Assembly (NCBI RefSeq): GCF_008329605.1
Contig: NZ_NPKO01000004.1
Span: forward strand, 62,001 to 126,000
Direction: 5' to 3'
Source of the DNA: Mycolicibacterium sp. P9-64
GTDB taxonomy: Bacteria > Actinomycetota > Actinomycetes > Mycobacteriales > Mycobacteriaceae
Length of the DNA stretch: 64,000 nucleotides
Shown here: one piece after another, positions 9,175 through 18,793 of the stretch
Layout: each line of letters starts with the position of its first letter
Numbering within the stretch: position 1 is the stretch's first letter
The notes under the pieces: model-generated
What the model saw: the letters and a program-made list of their open reading frames with translations, nothing else
The model's database searches: none
Told to the model about the DNA's origin: nothing
Made by a program: the position numbers and the translations under genes

Positions 9175-9420
9175 ATGAAGATCAAGGCGGCTACGGCCGC
9201 AGCAGCAGCAATGTTGATCTTGGGCGCGGGGGCCCTCTCGACGGCACCGCCGGCAGCCGCTGACGGCTGCGGCAACGTGGTGGTCTGGGGCAACGGCGGT
9301 GGCCAATGCGATGGGCCGTTCTACGCCGACGGAAGTTTCCAGCGCTGCGTCACGGTGTACGTGCTGGGCATCGGCGGCACGAACTGTTTCGTCGTACCAC
9401 CACCACCGCCGCCGCCCTAG
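9175..9420 (+). CDS. Tiny secreted protein with four cysteines and a poly-proline tail
   Basis: An 81-residue protein. Residues 1-29 form a classical Sec signal peptide ([19 protein letters not shown], cleavage near AAA-D). The mature part of about 50 residues is rich in Gly and aromatic residues, has four cysteines (two plausible disulfides) and ends in seven consecutive prolines. Small secreted mycobacterial proteins of this build are common but uncharacterised. Its stop codon overlaps the convergent galK stop by 4 bp. An AT-rich upstream patch at 9121-9155 probably holds the promoter. Confidence 0.75.
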   Translation: MKIKAATAAAAAMLILGAGALSTAPPAAADGCGNVVVWGNGGGQCDGPFYADGSFQRCVTVYVLGIGGTNCFVVPPPPPPP

Positions 9421-10520
9421 CGATCCAGGCCCGCGCCCGCGCTGGCATGGGTGCGGGTGATGGTGGGTTCGGGGAACCCGGCCCCGCTCGTTGCTCGGCG
9501 CACCGCGTCGGTGACGGACTGCTGCTCGTCCACGGGCACCAAGGCGATCACGCAGCCGCCGAAGCCACCCCCGGTCATGCGTGCTCCCAGCGCTCCGGCG
9601 GCGACGGCGGTGTCGGCGATGAGATCGATGTGGTCGGTGGTGATCGCGAAGTCGTCACGCATCGACGCTTGCGATGCCGTGAAGATCTTGCCCACCTCGG
9701 TGAAGTCGGAATTCCTCAGCGCCGCAACGACGTCGAGGACGCGCTGGTTGTCGGTGAGGATGTGACGGGCGCGGCGGGCGTCGACGGGGTCATGTACCGC
9801 GGACAGGGCCGACGGCCCACCGGCCTGCGCCTCGCGCAGGGATGTGAACCCAAGATCGGCGGCGGCGCGTTCGCAGGCCTTGCGGCGTTCGGCGTACTCG
9901 CCGCCGGCGTGGCGGTGCGGAGCGCGGGAGTTGATCAGGAGCAGCGCGATGCCCGAGGCGTCGGGATCGAACGGCACCGGTACGACGGTGGTATCGCGGA
10001 AGTCGATGTGCAGTGCGTGGTGCGGTGCACCGAACAGCGACGCCAGTTGGTCGAGCAGACCCGTTGGGGCGCCTACGTAGTCGTTCTCGGCGAGCTGCGC
10101 GATCCGTGCCATGTCCAGGCGGTCAACGCCGATCCCGGCGGCGGTGACCAGTACGCCGAGGGCGGCGCACTCCAGCGCCGCCGACGACGCAAGACCCGAA
10201 CCCATCTCCACGCCACTGGTGAGGTCGAGGACGCCGCCGGGAACCCGGTACCCGGCGCGGTTCAGCGCCCACACCACACCGGCGACGTAGGCGGCCCAGC
10301 CGGTGACCCCGCCGGGGGAGGTGTCGAGAGGAATGCGCGCCTCGCCGTCGTCGCGATCGCTGCGCACCGTGATGACGTCGCCGTCGCCAGGGTGGAACGT
10401 CGCCACCGTCCGCTCCGGTAGGGCGATGGGCAAGGCGAAACCCAGGTTGTAGTCGGTGTGTTCACCGATCAGGTTGATCCTGCCCGGTGCCGAGTAGGTG
10501 ATCGAACGGTTGGGCTTCAT
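9417..10520 (-). CDS. galK: Galactokinase
   Basis: A 367-residue GHMP kinase that phosphorylates galactose to galactose 1-phosphate, the first committed step of the Leloir pathway. The galactokinase signature [13 protein letters not shown] is at residues 13-25, the ATP-binding GHMP motif GSGLASSAA at 107-115, and the third motif TGGGFGG at 316-322. It is the last gene of the deoR-galT-galK operon and starts 4 bp after the galT stop. The 3' end overlaps the convergent small secreted-protein gene by 4 bp. Confidence 0.96.
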   Translation of the reverse strand: MKPNRSITYSAPGRINLIGEHTDYNLGFALPIALPERTVATFHPGDGDVITVRSDRDDGEARIPLDTSPGGVTGWAAYVAGVVWALNRAGYRVPGGVLDLTSGVEMGSGLASSAALECAALGVLVTAAGIGVDRLDMARIAQLAENDYVGAPTGLLDQLASLFGAPHHALHIDFRDTTVVPVPFDPDASGIALLLINSRAPHRHAGGEYAERRKACERAAADLGFTSLREAQAGGPSALSAVHDPVDARRARHILTDNQRVLDVVAALRNSDFTEVGKIFTASQASMRDDFAITTDHIDLIADTAVAAGALGARMTGGGFGGCVIALVPVDEQQSVTDAVRRATSGAGFPEPTITRTHASAGAGLDR

Positions 10521-10524
10521 GGGG

Positions 10525-11655
10525 TCAGACCTCCCGCAAGCGTGCGGCGACGCTCTCCGGGGTCACGTCGCTGATGAAGGCGTCCATCGCAGACTCCGAT
10601 CCGGCCAGGAACTTCAGTTTGGTGGCGCTGCGCCGCACCGACATCAGCTCGACGTGGAAGTAGCCCTCCCGTTGAGCGACGGTGTCCGAGTACTGGTGTA
10701 GTGCCGAAATGTAGGGCAGGGGTGTGGGATACATCCTGTCGAATCGGCGCAGGACGTCGAGGTAGACGTCGGCGAACCCGTCCAACTCGGCGCTATCGAG
10801 GTCGACGAGGTTGTGCACGTGTCTGTTCGGGTAGACGTGCACTTCAACCGGCCAGCGCGCGGCGAACGGGACGAACGCGGTGAAGTGCTCGGTTCGTGCG
10901 ATGACGCGGCTACCGTCGGCAATCTCGTGACCGAGTAGGTCGGCAAAGAGGTTGGTGCCGTTGCCTTCCCGGTGTGTCGCCGCCTGGCGCAACATGACCG
11001 CCGTCCGCGGGGTCAGATAGGGGTAGGCGTAGATCTGCCCGTGCGGATGGGTCAGCGTGACCCCGATCTCCTCACCCCGGTTCTCGAAGCAGAAGACTTG
11101 CTCGACTCCCTCGCGGTTCATCAGGTCGGCGGTACGGTGACGCCATGCCTGCACGACCAGCCGGGCGTGATCGGGGGATAGGTCTGCAACCGATGTGTCG
11201 TGGCTTGGAGAGAACGAGATCACCTCGCAGCGGCCATGACCGGGTGCCGTGACGAACCCCGTGCCGTCGACGTCGGCCGGCGCGGCAGCCGGTCCGTCTG
11301 GGGCGAGCGAAGCGACGGGAAGAGTGGTCGTGCCTGCCAGGCTGGGGAACCGGTTTTCGAAGACGGCGACGTCGTAGTCGGGGGCTGGCACTTCGCTGGT
11401 CAGCCCGGACGGACCGGGACACAGAGGGCAATCCCCTGGCAGCGGCTTGTAGGTGCGGTCCTGGCGTAGCGCCGCGATGATCACCCACTGGCCGGTTTGG
11501 CGGTCGAAACGCAACTCGGACTGCTCATTTGCCCGTGGTGGCAGCGGCCGACGGTCCTGCACCGGGGCTGGGTCCCTACCCGGTAGTGAGAAGAACAGCA
11601 GATCGCGGCCGTCGGCCAGAGTCCAGCGCGTTGGGGTGATCGTGTCGTCGGTCAT
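10525..11655 (-). CDS. galT: Galactose-1-phosphate uridylyltransferase
   Basis: A 376-residue HIT-superfamily enzyme exchanging UMP between UDP-glucose and galactose 1-phosphate. The active-site motif H-P-H-G-Q is at residues 203-207, with His205 the expected nucleophile, and a zinc-type C-P-L-C motif sits in the N-terminal part. The start overlaps the upstream deoR stop as ATGA, a sign of translational coupling. The coding strand complement contains GAGCGAAGCGAC (11305-11316) inside an Ala/Pro-rich loop; the same 12-mer occurs in a loop of fas. Confidence 0.95.
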   Translation of the reverse strand: MTDDTITPTRWTLADGRDLLFFSLPGRDPAPVQDRRPLPPRANEQSELRFDRQTGQWVIIAALRQDRTYKPLPGDCPLCPGPSGLTSEVPAPDYDVAVFENRFPSLAGTTTLPVASLAPDGPAAAPADVDGTGFVTAPGHGRCEVISFSPSHDTSVADLSPDHARLVVQAWRHRTADLMNREGVEQVFCFENRGEEIGVTLTHPHGQIYAYPYLTPRTAVMLRQAATHREGNGTNLFADLLGHEIADGSRVIARTEHFTAFVPFAARWPVEVHVYPNRHVHNLVDLDSAELDGFADVYLDVLRRFDRMYPTPLPYISALHQYSDTVAQREGYFHVELMSVRRSATKLKFLAGSESAMDAFISDVTPESVAARLREV

Positions 11656-12443
11656 CGTGCTGCACCCACTTCGGCGATCAACAGGTCGCCGACCTGTGAC
11701 CCGACGGCGGCACGATCGTCCCCGGTCAGACCGTCGTCGACGATGAGGGTGTCGACCTGTGCCATCCGCGCGAACACGTTGGTCCCGACTTCGCAGTACT
11801 TGGTGTGATCTGCGAGCACCACCAGTCGGCCCGAGATTTCGATCAGAGCCCGATTCGTCTGCGCCTCAGCGATGTTCGGGGACGTCAGTCCCGCCCTGCG
11901 ATCGAATCCGTGCACACCGAGGTAGGCGGCGTCCACCCGGAACGAGGCGATCGCCGCGTCGGCGACCGGCCCCACCAACGCATCTGAAGGGGTGCGAACG
12001 CCACCGCTGAGGTAGACAAGCGGGCCGTCGGTGCCCGCACCGACGGGGTCCGTCATCTCCCGAAAGACGCTGATGGAGTTGGTGATCACGGTGATCGACG
12101 GCCGCTGCTTCAGGCTGCGCGCGAGCTCGGTCGTGGTGCTGCCGGCACCGATCGCGATCGTCATGCCATCCTCGACGGTCGCGGCGGCCACCGCCGCGAT
12201 GGCCGCCTTCTCGGCTCGTTGCTGGCCGGCCTTCACCGCGGACCACGGTTCCTCGCCGCGCTTGTGGCGGGTCACCGCGCCGCCGTGAACCTTGTGCAAC
12301 AGGTCCTGGGCGTCGAGGGCATCGAGATCGCGGCGGACGGTCATCTCGGACACGTCGAGATCGGCCGCCAGATCCGCCACCCGGACCGCGCCTGCGGAGT
12401 TCAGCACGCGCAGGATCAGGCTGCGCCGCTCGTCGGCAAGCAT
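11652..12443 (-). CDS. DeoR-family transcriptional repressor of the galactose genes
   Basis: A 263-residue sugar-phosphate-responsive regulator. The start at ATG 12443 fits the family N-terminus and has GGAAGGA upstream; the frame continues to 12611 but that part overlaps the putative operator. The DNA-binding wing-helix covers residues about 6-60 (RVADLAADLDVSEMTVRRDL), and the C-terminal DeoR sensor domain follows, with GAGSTTTELA as the phosphosugar-binding loop. It is first in the deoR-galT-galK operon and divergent from a sugar symporter gene, so it probably represses both units until a galactose metabolite is present. Confidence 0.9.
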   Translation of the reverse strand: MLADERRSLILRVLNSAGAVRVADLAADLDVSEMTVRRDLDALDAQDLLHKVHGGAVTRHKRGEEPWSAVKAGQQRAEKAAIAAVAAATVEDGMTIAIGAGSTTTELARSLKQRPSITVITNSISVFREMTDPVGAGTDGPLVYLSGGVRTPSDALVGPVADAAIASFRVDAAYLGVHGFDRRAGLTSPNIAEAQTNRALIEISGRLVVLADHTKYCEVGTNVFARMAQVDTLIVDDGLTGDDRAAVGSQVGDLLIAEVGAAR

Positions 12444-12490
12444 CGTCGCGCCATCCTTCCCGTGCTCTCTGCGGAACTGTTCCCAGGCGA

Positions 12491-12575
12491 ACCGAACAAT
12501 AACAAACATATCAACCAGCAACTGCCCGGAAAGTCCGACGTTTACTGTTGCTTTCTGTTCAATAAAGTAAGAACA
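12491..12575. promoter_or_regulatory. Candidate DeoR operator region in the gal divergent promoter
   Basis: The 170-bp gap between deoR and the symporter gene contains TGTTC (12556) and GAACA (12571) as a perfect 5-bp inverted repeat with a 10-bp spacer. A further GAACAATAACAAAC lies at 12494-12507. GTTC/GAAC-type repeats are common for DeoR/GlpR operators. Binding by the adjacent DeoR protein is an inference. Confidence 0.5.
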
Positions 12576-12613
12576 TGTGATGTTGTCCGCATCCCAATGA
12601 AGGAGTGCCATCG

Positions 12614-14326
12614 ATGACGGCCACTGTGCTGGCAGCTGAGAACGTACTGCGGGTCAATGCCGGGGTACTCGACTACGTGTTGATCGCGGTCTACTTCGTC
12701 TTCGTCCTCGGCATCGGCTACATGGCCCGTAGCCAGATCTCCTCGAGCCTGGACTTCTTCCTGTCCGGTCGCCGACTGCCCGCATGGGTCACCGGCGTGG
12801 CATTCGTATCGGCAAACCTCGGCGCCGTCGAGATCATGGGCATGTCGGCCAACGGCGCGCAGGTCGGGCTCTCGACGGTGCACTACTACTGGATCGGCGC
12901 CGTCCCGGCGATGTTGTTCCTCGGCGTGGTGATGATGCCGTTCTACTACGGCTCGAAGGTTCGAAGCGTTCCCGAGTTCATGCGACGTCGCTTCGGCACG
13001 GGCGCACACCTGGTGAACGCCATCAGCTTCGCTGCAGCGCAGGTGCTCATCGCCGGAGTGAACCTATTCCTGCTGTCGAGCGTCATCAACGTGCTGCTCG
13101 GCTGGGAACGCTGGATTTCGCTGATCATTGCGGCCGCCATCGTGCTCACCTACACCGCGCTCGGTGGATTGTCCGCAGCGATCTACAACGAGGTGCTGCA
13201 GTTCTTCGTGATCCTCGCCGCGCTGATCCCGCTCACGGTGTTCGGGCTGATCAAGGTCGGCGGCTGGAGCGGGCTGAAGGACAAGGTGATCGACACGTCC
13301 AAGTCCGGCGGATCGGTGACCGCCACCGTGCACGAACAGCTCAATTCGTGGCCCGGTCAGGCGCTTAGCGGTTTCAACAGCCCGGTCTGGTCGGTGATCG
13401 GCATCGTTTTCGGGCTGGGATTCGTTCTGTCCTTTGGCTATTGGACGACCAACTTCGTCGAGGTGCAGCGTGCCATGGCGTCGGACTCGATGTCGGCGGC
13501 GCGGCGTGCGCCGATCATCGCATCGTTCCCCAAGATGTTCATCCCCTTCGTGGTGGTCGTGCCCGGCATGATTTCCGCGGCGGCGATCGGCGACATGATC
13601 CACCTGAAGTCCACTGGCGAGGGTGGCGTCACCTACAACGACGCCATGCTGCTGATGATCCGCGACATCCTGCCCAACGGGCTGATCGGCGTCGCCGTCG
13701 CAGGCCTGATGGCATCGTTCATGGCAGGTATGGCCGCCAACATCTCGGCGTTCAATGCCGTTCTGAGTTACGACATTTGGCAGCAGTACGTGGTCAAGAA
13801 CAGATCCGACGACTACTACATCAAGGTTGGCCGGTATGCGACGGTCGTCGCGACGATCCTGGCGATCTTCACCGCACTGATCGCCGCAGGCTACTCCAAC
13901 CTGATGGACTACCTGCAGACGCTGTTCGGGTTCTTCAACGCGCCGCTGTTCGCGACGTTCATCCTCGGCATGTTCTGGAAGCGGATGACCGCCACTGCCG
14001 GCTGGACCGGTCTGGTGTCCGGAACACTGGCCGCGATAGTCGTGTTCGTTCTGTCCAAAGTCGGCATCATCGATCTGCCAGGACAGGGCATGCCGTTCCT
14101 GGCGGCCACCGCCGCGTTCGTCGTCGACATCGTCGTCAGCATCGCCGTCAGCATGGTGACCACACCCAAGCCCGCGGCCGAACTGGCCGGATTCGTCTAC
14201 TCCGAGACGCCGCTGCAGATGCGTAGCGATGCGGCCGATGCAGGCAGACCATGGTTCCAACGGCCGGTGCCGCTGGCCTCGGTGGCGCTCGTCCTCGTCA
14301 TCGCCCTCAACATCGTCTTCCACTGA
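12614..14326 (+). CDS. Sodium:solute symporter (SSS family), probable galactose importer
   Basis: A 570-residue polytopic protein with about 14 hydrophobic segments. The start at ATG 12614 has AAGGAG eight bases upstream, better than GTG 12605. The N-terminal region (YFVFVLGIGYMARS, then FFLSGRRLPAW) and the central GGLSAAIYNEVLQFFVI segment are typical for the SGLT-like branch of the SSS family, which couples sugar or solute uptake to sodium. Its position divergent from deoR-galT-galK argues for galactose or a related sugar as substrate (context inference). A 102-residue membrane protein follows after 20 bp and may be an accessory subunit. Confidence 0.9.
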   Translation: MTATVLAAENVLRVNAGVLDYVLIAVYFVFVLGIGYMARSQISSSLDFFLSGRRLPAWVTGVAFVSANLGAVEIMGMSANGAQVGLSTVHYYWIGAVPAMLFLGVVMMPFYYGSKVRSVPEFMRRRFGTGAHLVNAISFAAAQVLIAGVNLFLLSSVINVLLGWERWISLIIAAAIVLTYTALGGLSAAIYNEVLQFFVILAALIPLTVFGLIKVGGWSGLKDKVIDTSKSGGSVTATVHEQLNSWPGQALSGFNSPVWSVIGIVFGLGFVLSFGYWTTNFVEVQRAMASDSMSAARRAPIIASFPKMFIPFVVVVPGMISAAAIGDMIHLKSTGEGGVTYNDAMLLMIRDILPNGLIGVAVAGLMASFMAGMAANISAFNAVLSYDIWQQYVVKNRSDDYYIKVGRYATVVATILAIFTALIAAGYSNLMDYLQTLFGFFNAPLFATFILGMFWKRMTATAGWTGLVSGTLAAIVVFVLSKVGIIDLPGQGMPFLAATAAFVVDIVVSIAVSMVTTPKPAAELAGFVYSETPLQMRSDAADAGRPWFQRPVPLASVALVLVIALNIVFH

Positions 14327-14346
14327 GATCCCTGCGAGGAGCCACC

Positions 14347-14655
14347 ATGACCCGACCAAATCCCCGTCCGGTGTTGCTGCGCCTGTTCGACATTCGCAAC
14401 ATCGTCGGTGCATTGCTCGCCATCTACGGCGTGCTGCTGACCATCGCCGGATTCGTGCCCGCGATCCTCGGCGACCACGACAACTCGGCCGCCGCGACCG
14501 ACCGCACCGACCTCTACGTCGGCACCGACGCCAACTGGTGGGTGGGGCTCATCCTGCTCGCCGTCGGAGTCGGGTTCTTCGCCTGGGCCATGCTGCGCCC
14601 GCTGCAACCCGAGCCGACGGCAGCCGACGAGCCGCCCACTGCGCCCGAGGCGTAG
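14347..14655 (+). CDS. Small two-helix membrane protein, possible partner of the symporter
   Basis: A 102-residue protein starting at ATG 14347, preceded by GAGGAG. It has two hydrophobic segments (about residues 16-37 and 63-82) separated by a charged Asp-rich loop (GDHDNSAAATDRTDLYVG), and an acidic Pro/Glu tail. Domain family not recognised. It lies 20 bp after the symporter stop on the same strand, so co-transcription and a role as a small transporter subunit are plausible but unproven. Confidence 0.75.
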   Translation: MTRPNPRPVLLRLFDIRNIVGALLAIYGVLLTIAGFVPAILGDHDNSAAATDRTDLYVGTDANWWVGLILLAVGVGFFAWAMLRPLQPEPTAADEPPTAPEA

Positions 14656-14762
14656 CTGGGACGCGAGGTCCACGACGTCCGATTCAGCGAATTCGAGGAT
14701 GCCTGTTTTCGTCCCATTCCTGCGCGGCTAGATTGGACGGACAGACGTCAAGGGAGTCGTTC

Positions 14763-16160
14763 ATGACAACAACCGTTTCCGCTCAACCCGTGTACCAAGT
14801 CGTCAACCCGGCGACCGGTGTCGCTGGCGAGGCATTCGATTTCGCCACCGATGCCGAGGTCGAGGCGACGCTGGCCGCCTCCGCTGAGGCCTACCGGTCG
14901 TGGCGGGACGTGCCGATCGAGGAGCGGGCGAAGATCGTGGCACGGGTGGGGGCGCTCTTCAAGGAGCACGCCGACCGGCTCGGTGCCATTGCGACCGAGG
15001 AGATGGGCAAGCCGCTTCCCGAGGCCGTCGGTGAGGCCGACTTCTGCGGCGACATCTTCGACTACTTCGCCACCGAGGGGCCGACGCTGGCATCCTCGCA
15101 GGAGATCAAGACGTTCTCCGCGGGCAAGGCGTTCGTGCAGAAGCTGCCCATCGGGCCGCTGCTCGGCATCATGCCGTGGAACTACCCCTTCTACCAGATC
15201 GCGCGATTCGCCGCGCCAAACCTGGTGTTGGGCAACACGATTCTGCTCAAGCATGCCGAGTCCGTGCCGAAGTCGGCGCTGGCCGTCCAGGAACTCATGG
15301 ACCAGGCCGGGGTGCCTGCTGGCGTGTATCAGAACATCTTCGTGAACTATGCGCAGGTAGAGCAGATCATCGGCGACCGTCGCGTCGTCGGCGTCTCGCT
15401 GACCGGCTCGGAACGCGCAGGCTCGGTGGTGGCGGCCATTGCGGGCAAGAACCTCAAGAAGTGCGTGCTCGAGCTCGGCGGCTCCGACGCCTACGTGGTG
15501 CTCGATTCCGATGACGTGAATGCGTCGGCAGACCTGGCGTGGGACACCAGGATTGGGAACACCGGGCAGGCCTGCAACTCGAACAAGCGGATGATCGTCG
15601 ACAGCGCCATCTACGACGGCTTCGTCGAGCGGCTCGTCGAGCGCGCGAAGGACCTGAAGCCGGGCGACCCGGCCGAAGCCGCCGACGGCACCTTCGCACC
15701 GCTGTCGTCGCGCAAGGCCGCCGAGATCCTGAACGAGCAGGTTCAGGACGCCGTCTCCAAGGGCGCCACCCTGCACGCCGGCGGCGTGCTGGGCGAGGGT
15801 CCCGCGGCGTACTACTCGCCCGCCGTGTTGACGGGTATCACCCCCGAGATGCGCGCATACCGCGAGGAGCTGTTCGGGCCCGTGGCCGTCGTCTACTCGA
15901 TCAACAGTGACGAGGAGGCTCTCGCGCTGGCCAACGACTCCGACTACGGCCTTGGCGGCGCGGTGTTCAGCACCGATCGGGAGCGCGCGGAGAAGATCGC
16001 GCAGCGGCTCGAGTCGGGTATGTCGAACGTCAACGCCCCCGCCAACGAAGGCCAGGAAGTGCCGTTCGGCGGCGTGAAGCGCAGTGGGTTCGGGCGTGAG
16101 CTGGGACCGCTCGGGATGGACGAGTTCGTCAACAAGCGGCTGTACTACGTCGCGGACTAG
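14763..16160 (+). CDS. NAD(P)-dependent aldehyde dehydrogenase (succinate-semialdehyde type)
   Basis: A 465-residue aldehyde dehydrogenase. ATG 14763 has GGGAG six bases upstream; the frame upstream is not protein-like. The general base lies in LELGGSDAYV (Glu237) and the catalytic nucleophile in NTGQACNSNKR (Cys271). The cofactor segment reads LLGIMPWNYPFYQ. The sequence is closest in feel to the succinate-semialdehyde dehydrogenases of actinobacteria, which are about 460 residues and lack long N-terminal extensions; the exact substrate is not proven. A strong hairpin immediately follows the gene. Confidence 0.92.
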   Translation: MTTTVSAQPVYQVVNPATGVAGEAFDFATDAEVEATLAASAEAYRSWRDVPIEERAKIVARVGALFKEHADRLGAIATEEMGKPLPEAVGEADFCGDIFDYFATEGPTLASSQEIKTFSAGKAFVQKLPIGPLLGIMPWNYPFYQIARFAAPNLVLGNTILLKHAESVPKSALAVQELMDQAGVPAGVYQNIFVNYAQVEQIIGDRRVVGVSLTGSERAGSVVAAIAGKNLKKCVLELGGSDAYVVLDSDDVNASADLAWDTRIGNTGQACNSNKRMIVDSAIYDGFVERLVERAKDLKPGDPAEAADGTFAPLSSRKAAEILNEQVQDAVSKGATLHAGGVLGEGPAAYYSPAVLTGITPEMRAYREELFGPVAVVYSINSDEEALALANDSDYGLGGAVFSTDRERAEKIAQRLESGMSNVNAPANEGQEVPFGGVKRSGFGRELGPLGMDEFVNKRLYYVAD

Positions 16161-16171
16161 CGACGCCTTGC

Positions 16172-16212
16172 CCGGGAGATCGCTCGCGTTCAGAGCGCAA
16201 GCGATCTCCCGG
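16172..16212. terminator. Intrinsic terminator hairpin after the aldehyde dehydrogenase gene
   Basis: Perfect 13-bp inverted repeat, arms 16172-16184 and 16200-16212, with a 15-base loop, starting 11 bp after the stop codon. It lacks a clear T-run, as is common in mycobacteria. Confidence 0.75.
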
Positions 16213-16318
16213 AGTAGGAATGCGGCACATCACGCGTTCGTGACCAGCGCCCTTCGTTGGAGACTGCACCGGTGAACACGACTGTGTGCAAGCATCTTTC
16301 GATGCGCAGGAGATCGTC

Positions 16319-17497
16319 GTGACCGGCGGGATGAACTTCGAGCTGACCGACGATCAGGAGCTGATCCGCAAATCCGTCGCCGAGTTGGCGGCGCAGTTCG
16401 ACGATCAGTACTGGATGCACAAGGACCAGACGCACGAATTTCCCACGGAGTTCTACGACGCCATCGCAGGCGGCGGCTGGCTGGGCATGACCATCCCCGA
16501 GGAGTACGGCGGACACGGCCTCGGCATCACCGAGGCCACCCTGCTCCTCGAGGAGGTCGCCCGTTCGGGCGGCGCGATGAACGCAGCCACGTCGATCCAC
16601 CTGTCGATCTTCGGCATGCAGCCGGTGGTCGTGAATGGCTCCGAGGAGCTCAAGGCGCGCACACTGCCCCGCATCGTCAACGGCGACCTGCACGTGTGCT
16701 TCGGTGTCACCGAGCCCGGCGCGGGGCTGGACACCTCCCGCATCACCACGTTCGCCAAGCGCGACGGTGACGAATACGTCATCAACGGCCGAAAGGTGTG
16801 GATCTCCAAGGCACTCGAGTCGGAGAAGATCCTCCTGCTGACCCGTACCACACCCCGTGACCAGGTCACCAAGAAGACCGACGGCATGACGCTGTTCCTC
16901 ACCGACCTCGACCGCGCACACGTCGACGTCCGACCCATTGCCAAGATGGGCCGCAACGCCGTCAGCTCCAACGAACTGTTCATCGACGACCTGCGTGTGC
17001 CGGTGCAGGACCGCGTCGGCGAGGAGGGCAAGGGCTTCACCTATCTGATCGACGGGCTCAACCCCGAGCGCATGTTGATTGCCGCCGAGGCCCTTGGCAT
17101 CGGGCGGGTGGCGCTCGACCGGGCCGTGACATACGCCAACGAGCGCGTCGTCTTCGACCGCCCGATAGGAACCAATCAAGGCATCCAGTTTCCGCTCGCC
17201 GATTCGCTGGCCCGACTGGATGCTGCCGAATTGGTGCTGCGCAAGGCGACGTGGCTCTACGACAGGGGCCTGCCATGTGGCAGGGAGGCCAACATGGCCA
17301 AGTATCTGTGCGCCGACGCCGGGTTCGACGCCGCCGACCGCGCGATGCAAACGCTCGGCGGGATGGGCTACTCCGAGGAGTACGCCATCTCCCGGTTCTT
17401 CCGCGAGGCACGTCTGATGAAGATCGCACCGATCAGCCAGGAGATGATCTTGAACTTCCTTGGCTCCCACGTGCTGGGTTTGCCGAGGAGCTACTGA
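16319..17497 (+). CDS. Acyl-CoA dehydrogenase
   Basis: A 392-residue FAD enzyme that introduces the alpha-beta double bond into acyl-CoA. GTG 16319 has AGGAG six bases upstream; ATG 16331 (four codons later) is the alternative. Family motifs are visible: TIPEEYGGHGLGI, the FAD/substrate region CFGVTEPGAGLDTSRI, and the C-terminal LGGMGYSEEYAISRFFREA. The usual GTxE near the C-terminus that supplies the catalytic Glu reads IAPISQEMILNF here, so the base is probably the Glu of SQE. It may act with the thiolase and second acyl-CoA dehydrogenase that follow. Confidence 0.92.
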   Translation: MTGGMNFELTDDQELIRKSVAELAAQFDDQYWMHKDQTHEFPTEFYDAIAGGGWLGMTIPEEYGGHGLGITEATLLLEEVARSGGAMNAATSIHLSIFGMQPVVVNGSEELKARTLPRIVNGDLHVCFGVTEPGAGLDTSRITTFAKRDGDEYVINGRKVWISKALESEKILLLTRTTPRDQVTKKTDGMTLFLTDLDRAHVDVRPIAKMGRNAVSSNELFIDDLRVPVQDRVGEEGKGFTYLIDGLNPERMLIAAEALGIGRVALDRAVTYANERVVFDRPIGTNQGIQFPLADSLARLDAAELVLRKATWLYDRGLPCGREANMAKYLCADAGFDAADRAMQTLGGMGYSEEYAISRFFREARLMKIAPISQEMILNFLGSHVLGLPRSY

Positions 17498-17613
17498 GGG
17501 CCTTGCTGGTGATCAGGTCTAGCCGGTGATCAGATGGCCAACCCAGGGCCGCGCACAGCCGGCTAACTTAGCCACGGCAGACTCGGGGGAAAGCACCAGA
17601 TCGGAGCGAGATC

Positions 17614-18759
17614 ATGCGTGAAACCGTCATCGTCGAGGCAGTGCGAACCCCCGTCGGCAAGCGTAACGGCGGCCTGTCCGACCAGCATGCCGCCGACCTG
17701 TCCGCGGTGGTTCTGTCCGAGCTCGCGGAACGCACCGGCGTCGATCTCGACCTGATCGACGACGTGGTGTGGGGTTGTGTCTCGCAGGTCGGCGACCAGT
17801 CGAGCAACATCGGCCGCTGGGCGGTGCTCGCCGCGGGCTGGCCCGACCACATTCCCGGCACCACGGTCAACCGGGCATGCGGATCGAGCCAGCAGGCGCT
17901 GGACTTCGCGGTCCAGGGGGTGATGTCCGGCCAGCAGGACGTCGTCGTCGCGGGCGGCGTCGAGGTGATGAGTCGCGTGCCGCTCGGCGCCGCACGCACC
18001 ACCGGTATGCCGTACGGCCCGAAAGTCCTTGCCCGATATGACGATTTCTCGTTCAACCAGGGCATCTCGGCGGAGATGATCGCCAAGAAGTGGAACCTCT
18101 CCAGGACCCGCCTCGACGAGTACTCCGCTCAGTCGCACGAGCGGGCTGCTGCCGCGCAGGACGCAGGTGCGTTCATCGACCAGATCGCCCCCGTCTTCAC
18201 CGACGGTGACGTGGTGACCACCGACGAGGGCATCCGGCGCGGCACCACCGTCGAGAAGCTCGCCGGGCTCAAACCCGCGTTCGCCGACGACGGCGTCATC
18301 CATGCGGGCAACTCGTCACAGATCTCCGACGGTGCCGCTGCGCTGTTGGTGATGACGACCGAGAACGCGATACAGCTGGGTCTGACGCCGCTGGTTCGCT
18401 ACCGCGCAGGCGCGGTCGCCGGTGCCGACCCGGTGCTCATGCTGACCGGCCCCATCCCCGCCACCGAGAAGGTGCTGCACAAGTCCGGCATCGGGATTGA
18501 CGAGATCGGCGTATTCGAGGTCAACGAGGCGTTCGCACCGGTGCCGTTGGCATGGCTGGCCGAGACCGGCGCCGACGAAGCCCGGCTCAACCCGCTGGGT
18601 GGGGCGATCGCACTCGGTCATCCGCTCGGCGCTTCAGGCGCGGTGCTGATGACCCGGATGATTCATCACATGCGCGACAACGGAATTCGCTATGGCCTGC
18701 AGACCATGTGCGAGGGTGGTGGAACGGCCAACGCCACGCTCGTCGAGCTAGTGAACTAG
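17614..18759 (+). CDS. Acetyl-CoA acyltransferase (thiolase)
   Basis: A 381-residue degradative-type thiolase that cleaves 3-ketoacyl-CoA with CoA. The nucleophile is in NRACGSSQQ (Cys89), the histidine in GHPLGASGA (His336), and the second catalytic cysteine in MCEGGGTAN (Cys366). The covering-loop region is short, as in FadA-type mycobacterial enzymes. ATG 17614 has GGAGCGAG upstream. It is flanked by two acyl-CoA dehydrogenase genes on the same strand (next start 34 bp away), indicating a beta-oxidation-type unit for a fatty or branched acyl-CoA; the substrate is not known. Confidence 0.93.
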   Translation: MRETVIVEAVRTPVGKRNGGLSDQHAADLSAVVLSELAERTGVDLDLIDDVVWGCVSQVGDQSSNIGRWAVLAAGWPDHIPGTTVNRACGSSQQALDFAVQGVMSGQQDVVVAGGVEVMSRVPLGAARTTGMPYGPKVLARYDDFSFNQGISAEMIAKKWNLSRTRLDEYSAQSHERAAAAQDAGAFIDQIAPVFTDGDVVTTDEGIRRGTTVEKLAGLKPAFADDGVIHAGNSSQISDGAAALLVMTTENAIQLGLTPLVRYRAGAVAGADPVLMLTGPIPATEKVLHKSGIGIDEIGVFEVNEAFAPVPLAWLAETGADEARLNPLGGAIALGHPLGASGAVLMTRMIHHMRDNGIRYGLQTMCEGGGTANATLVELVN

Positions 18760-18793
18760 CACGACCGCAGAGGAACTTTCGAAAGGGGGCGCC

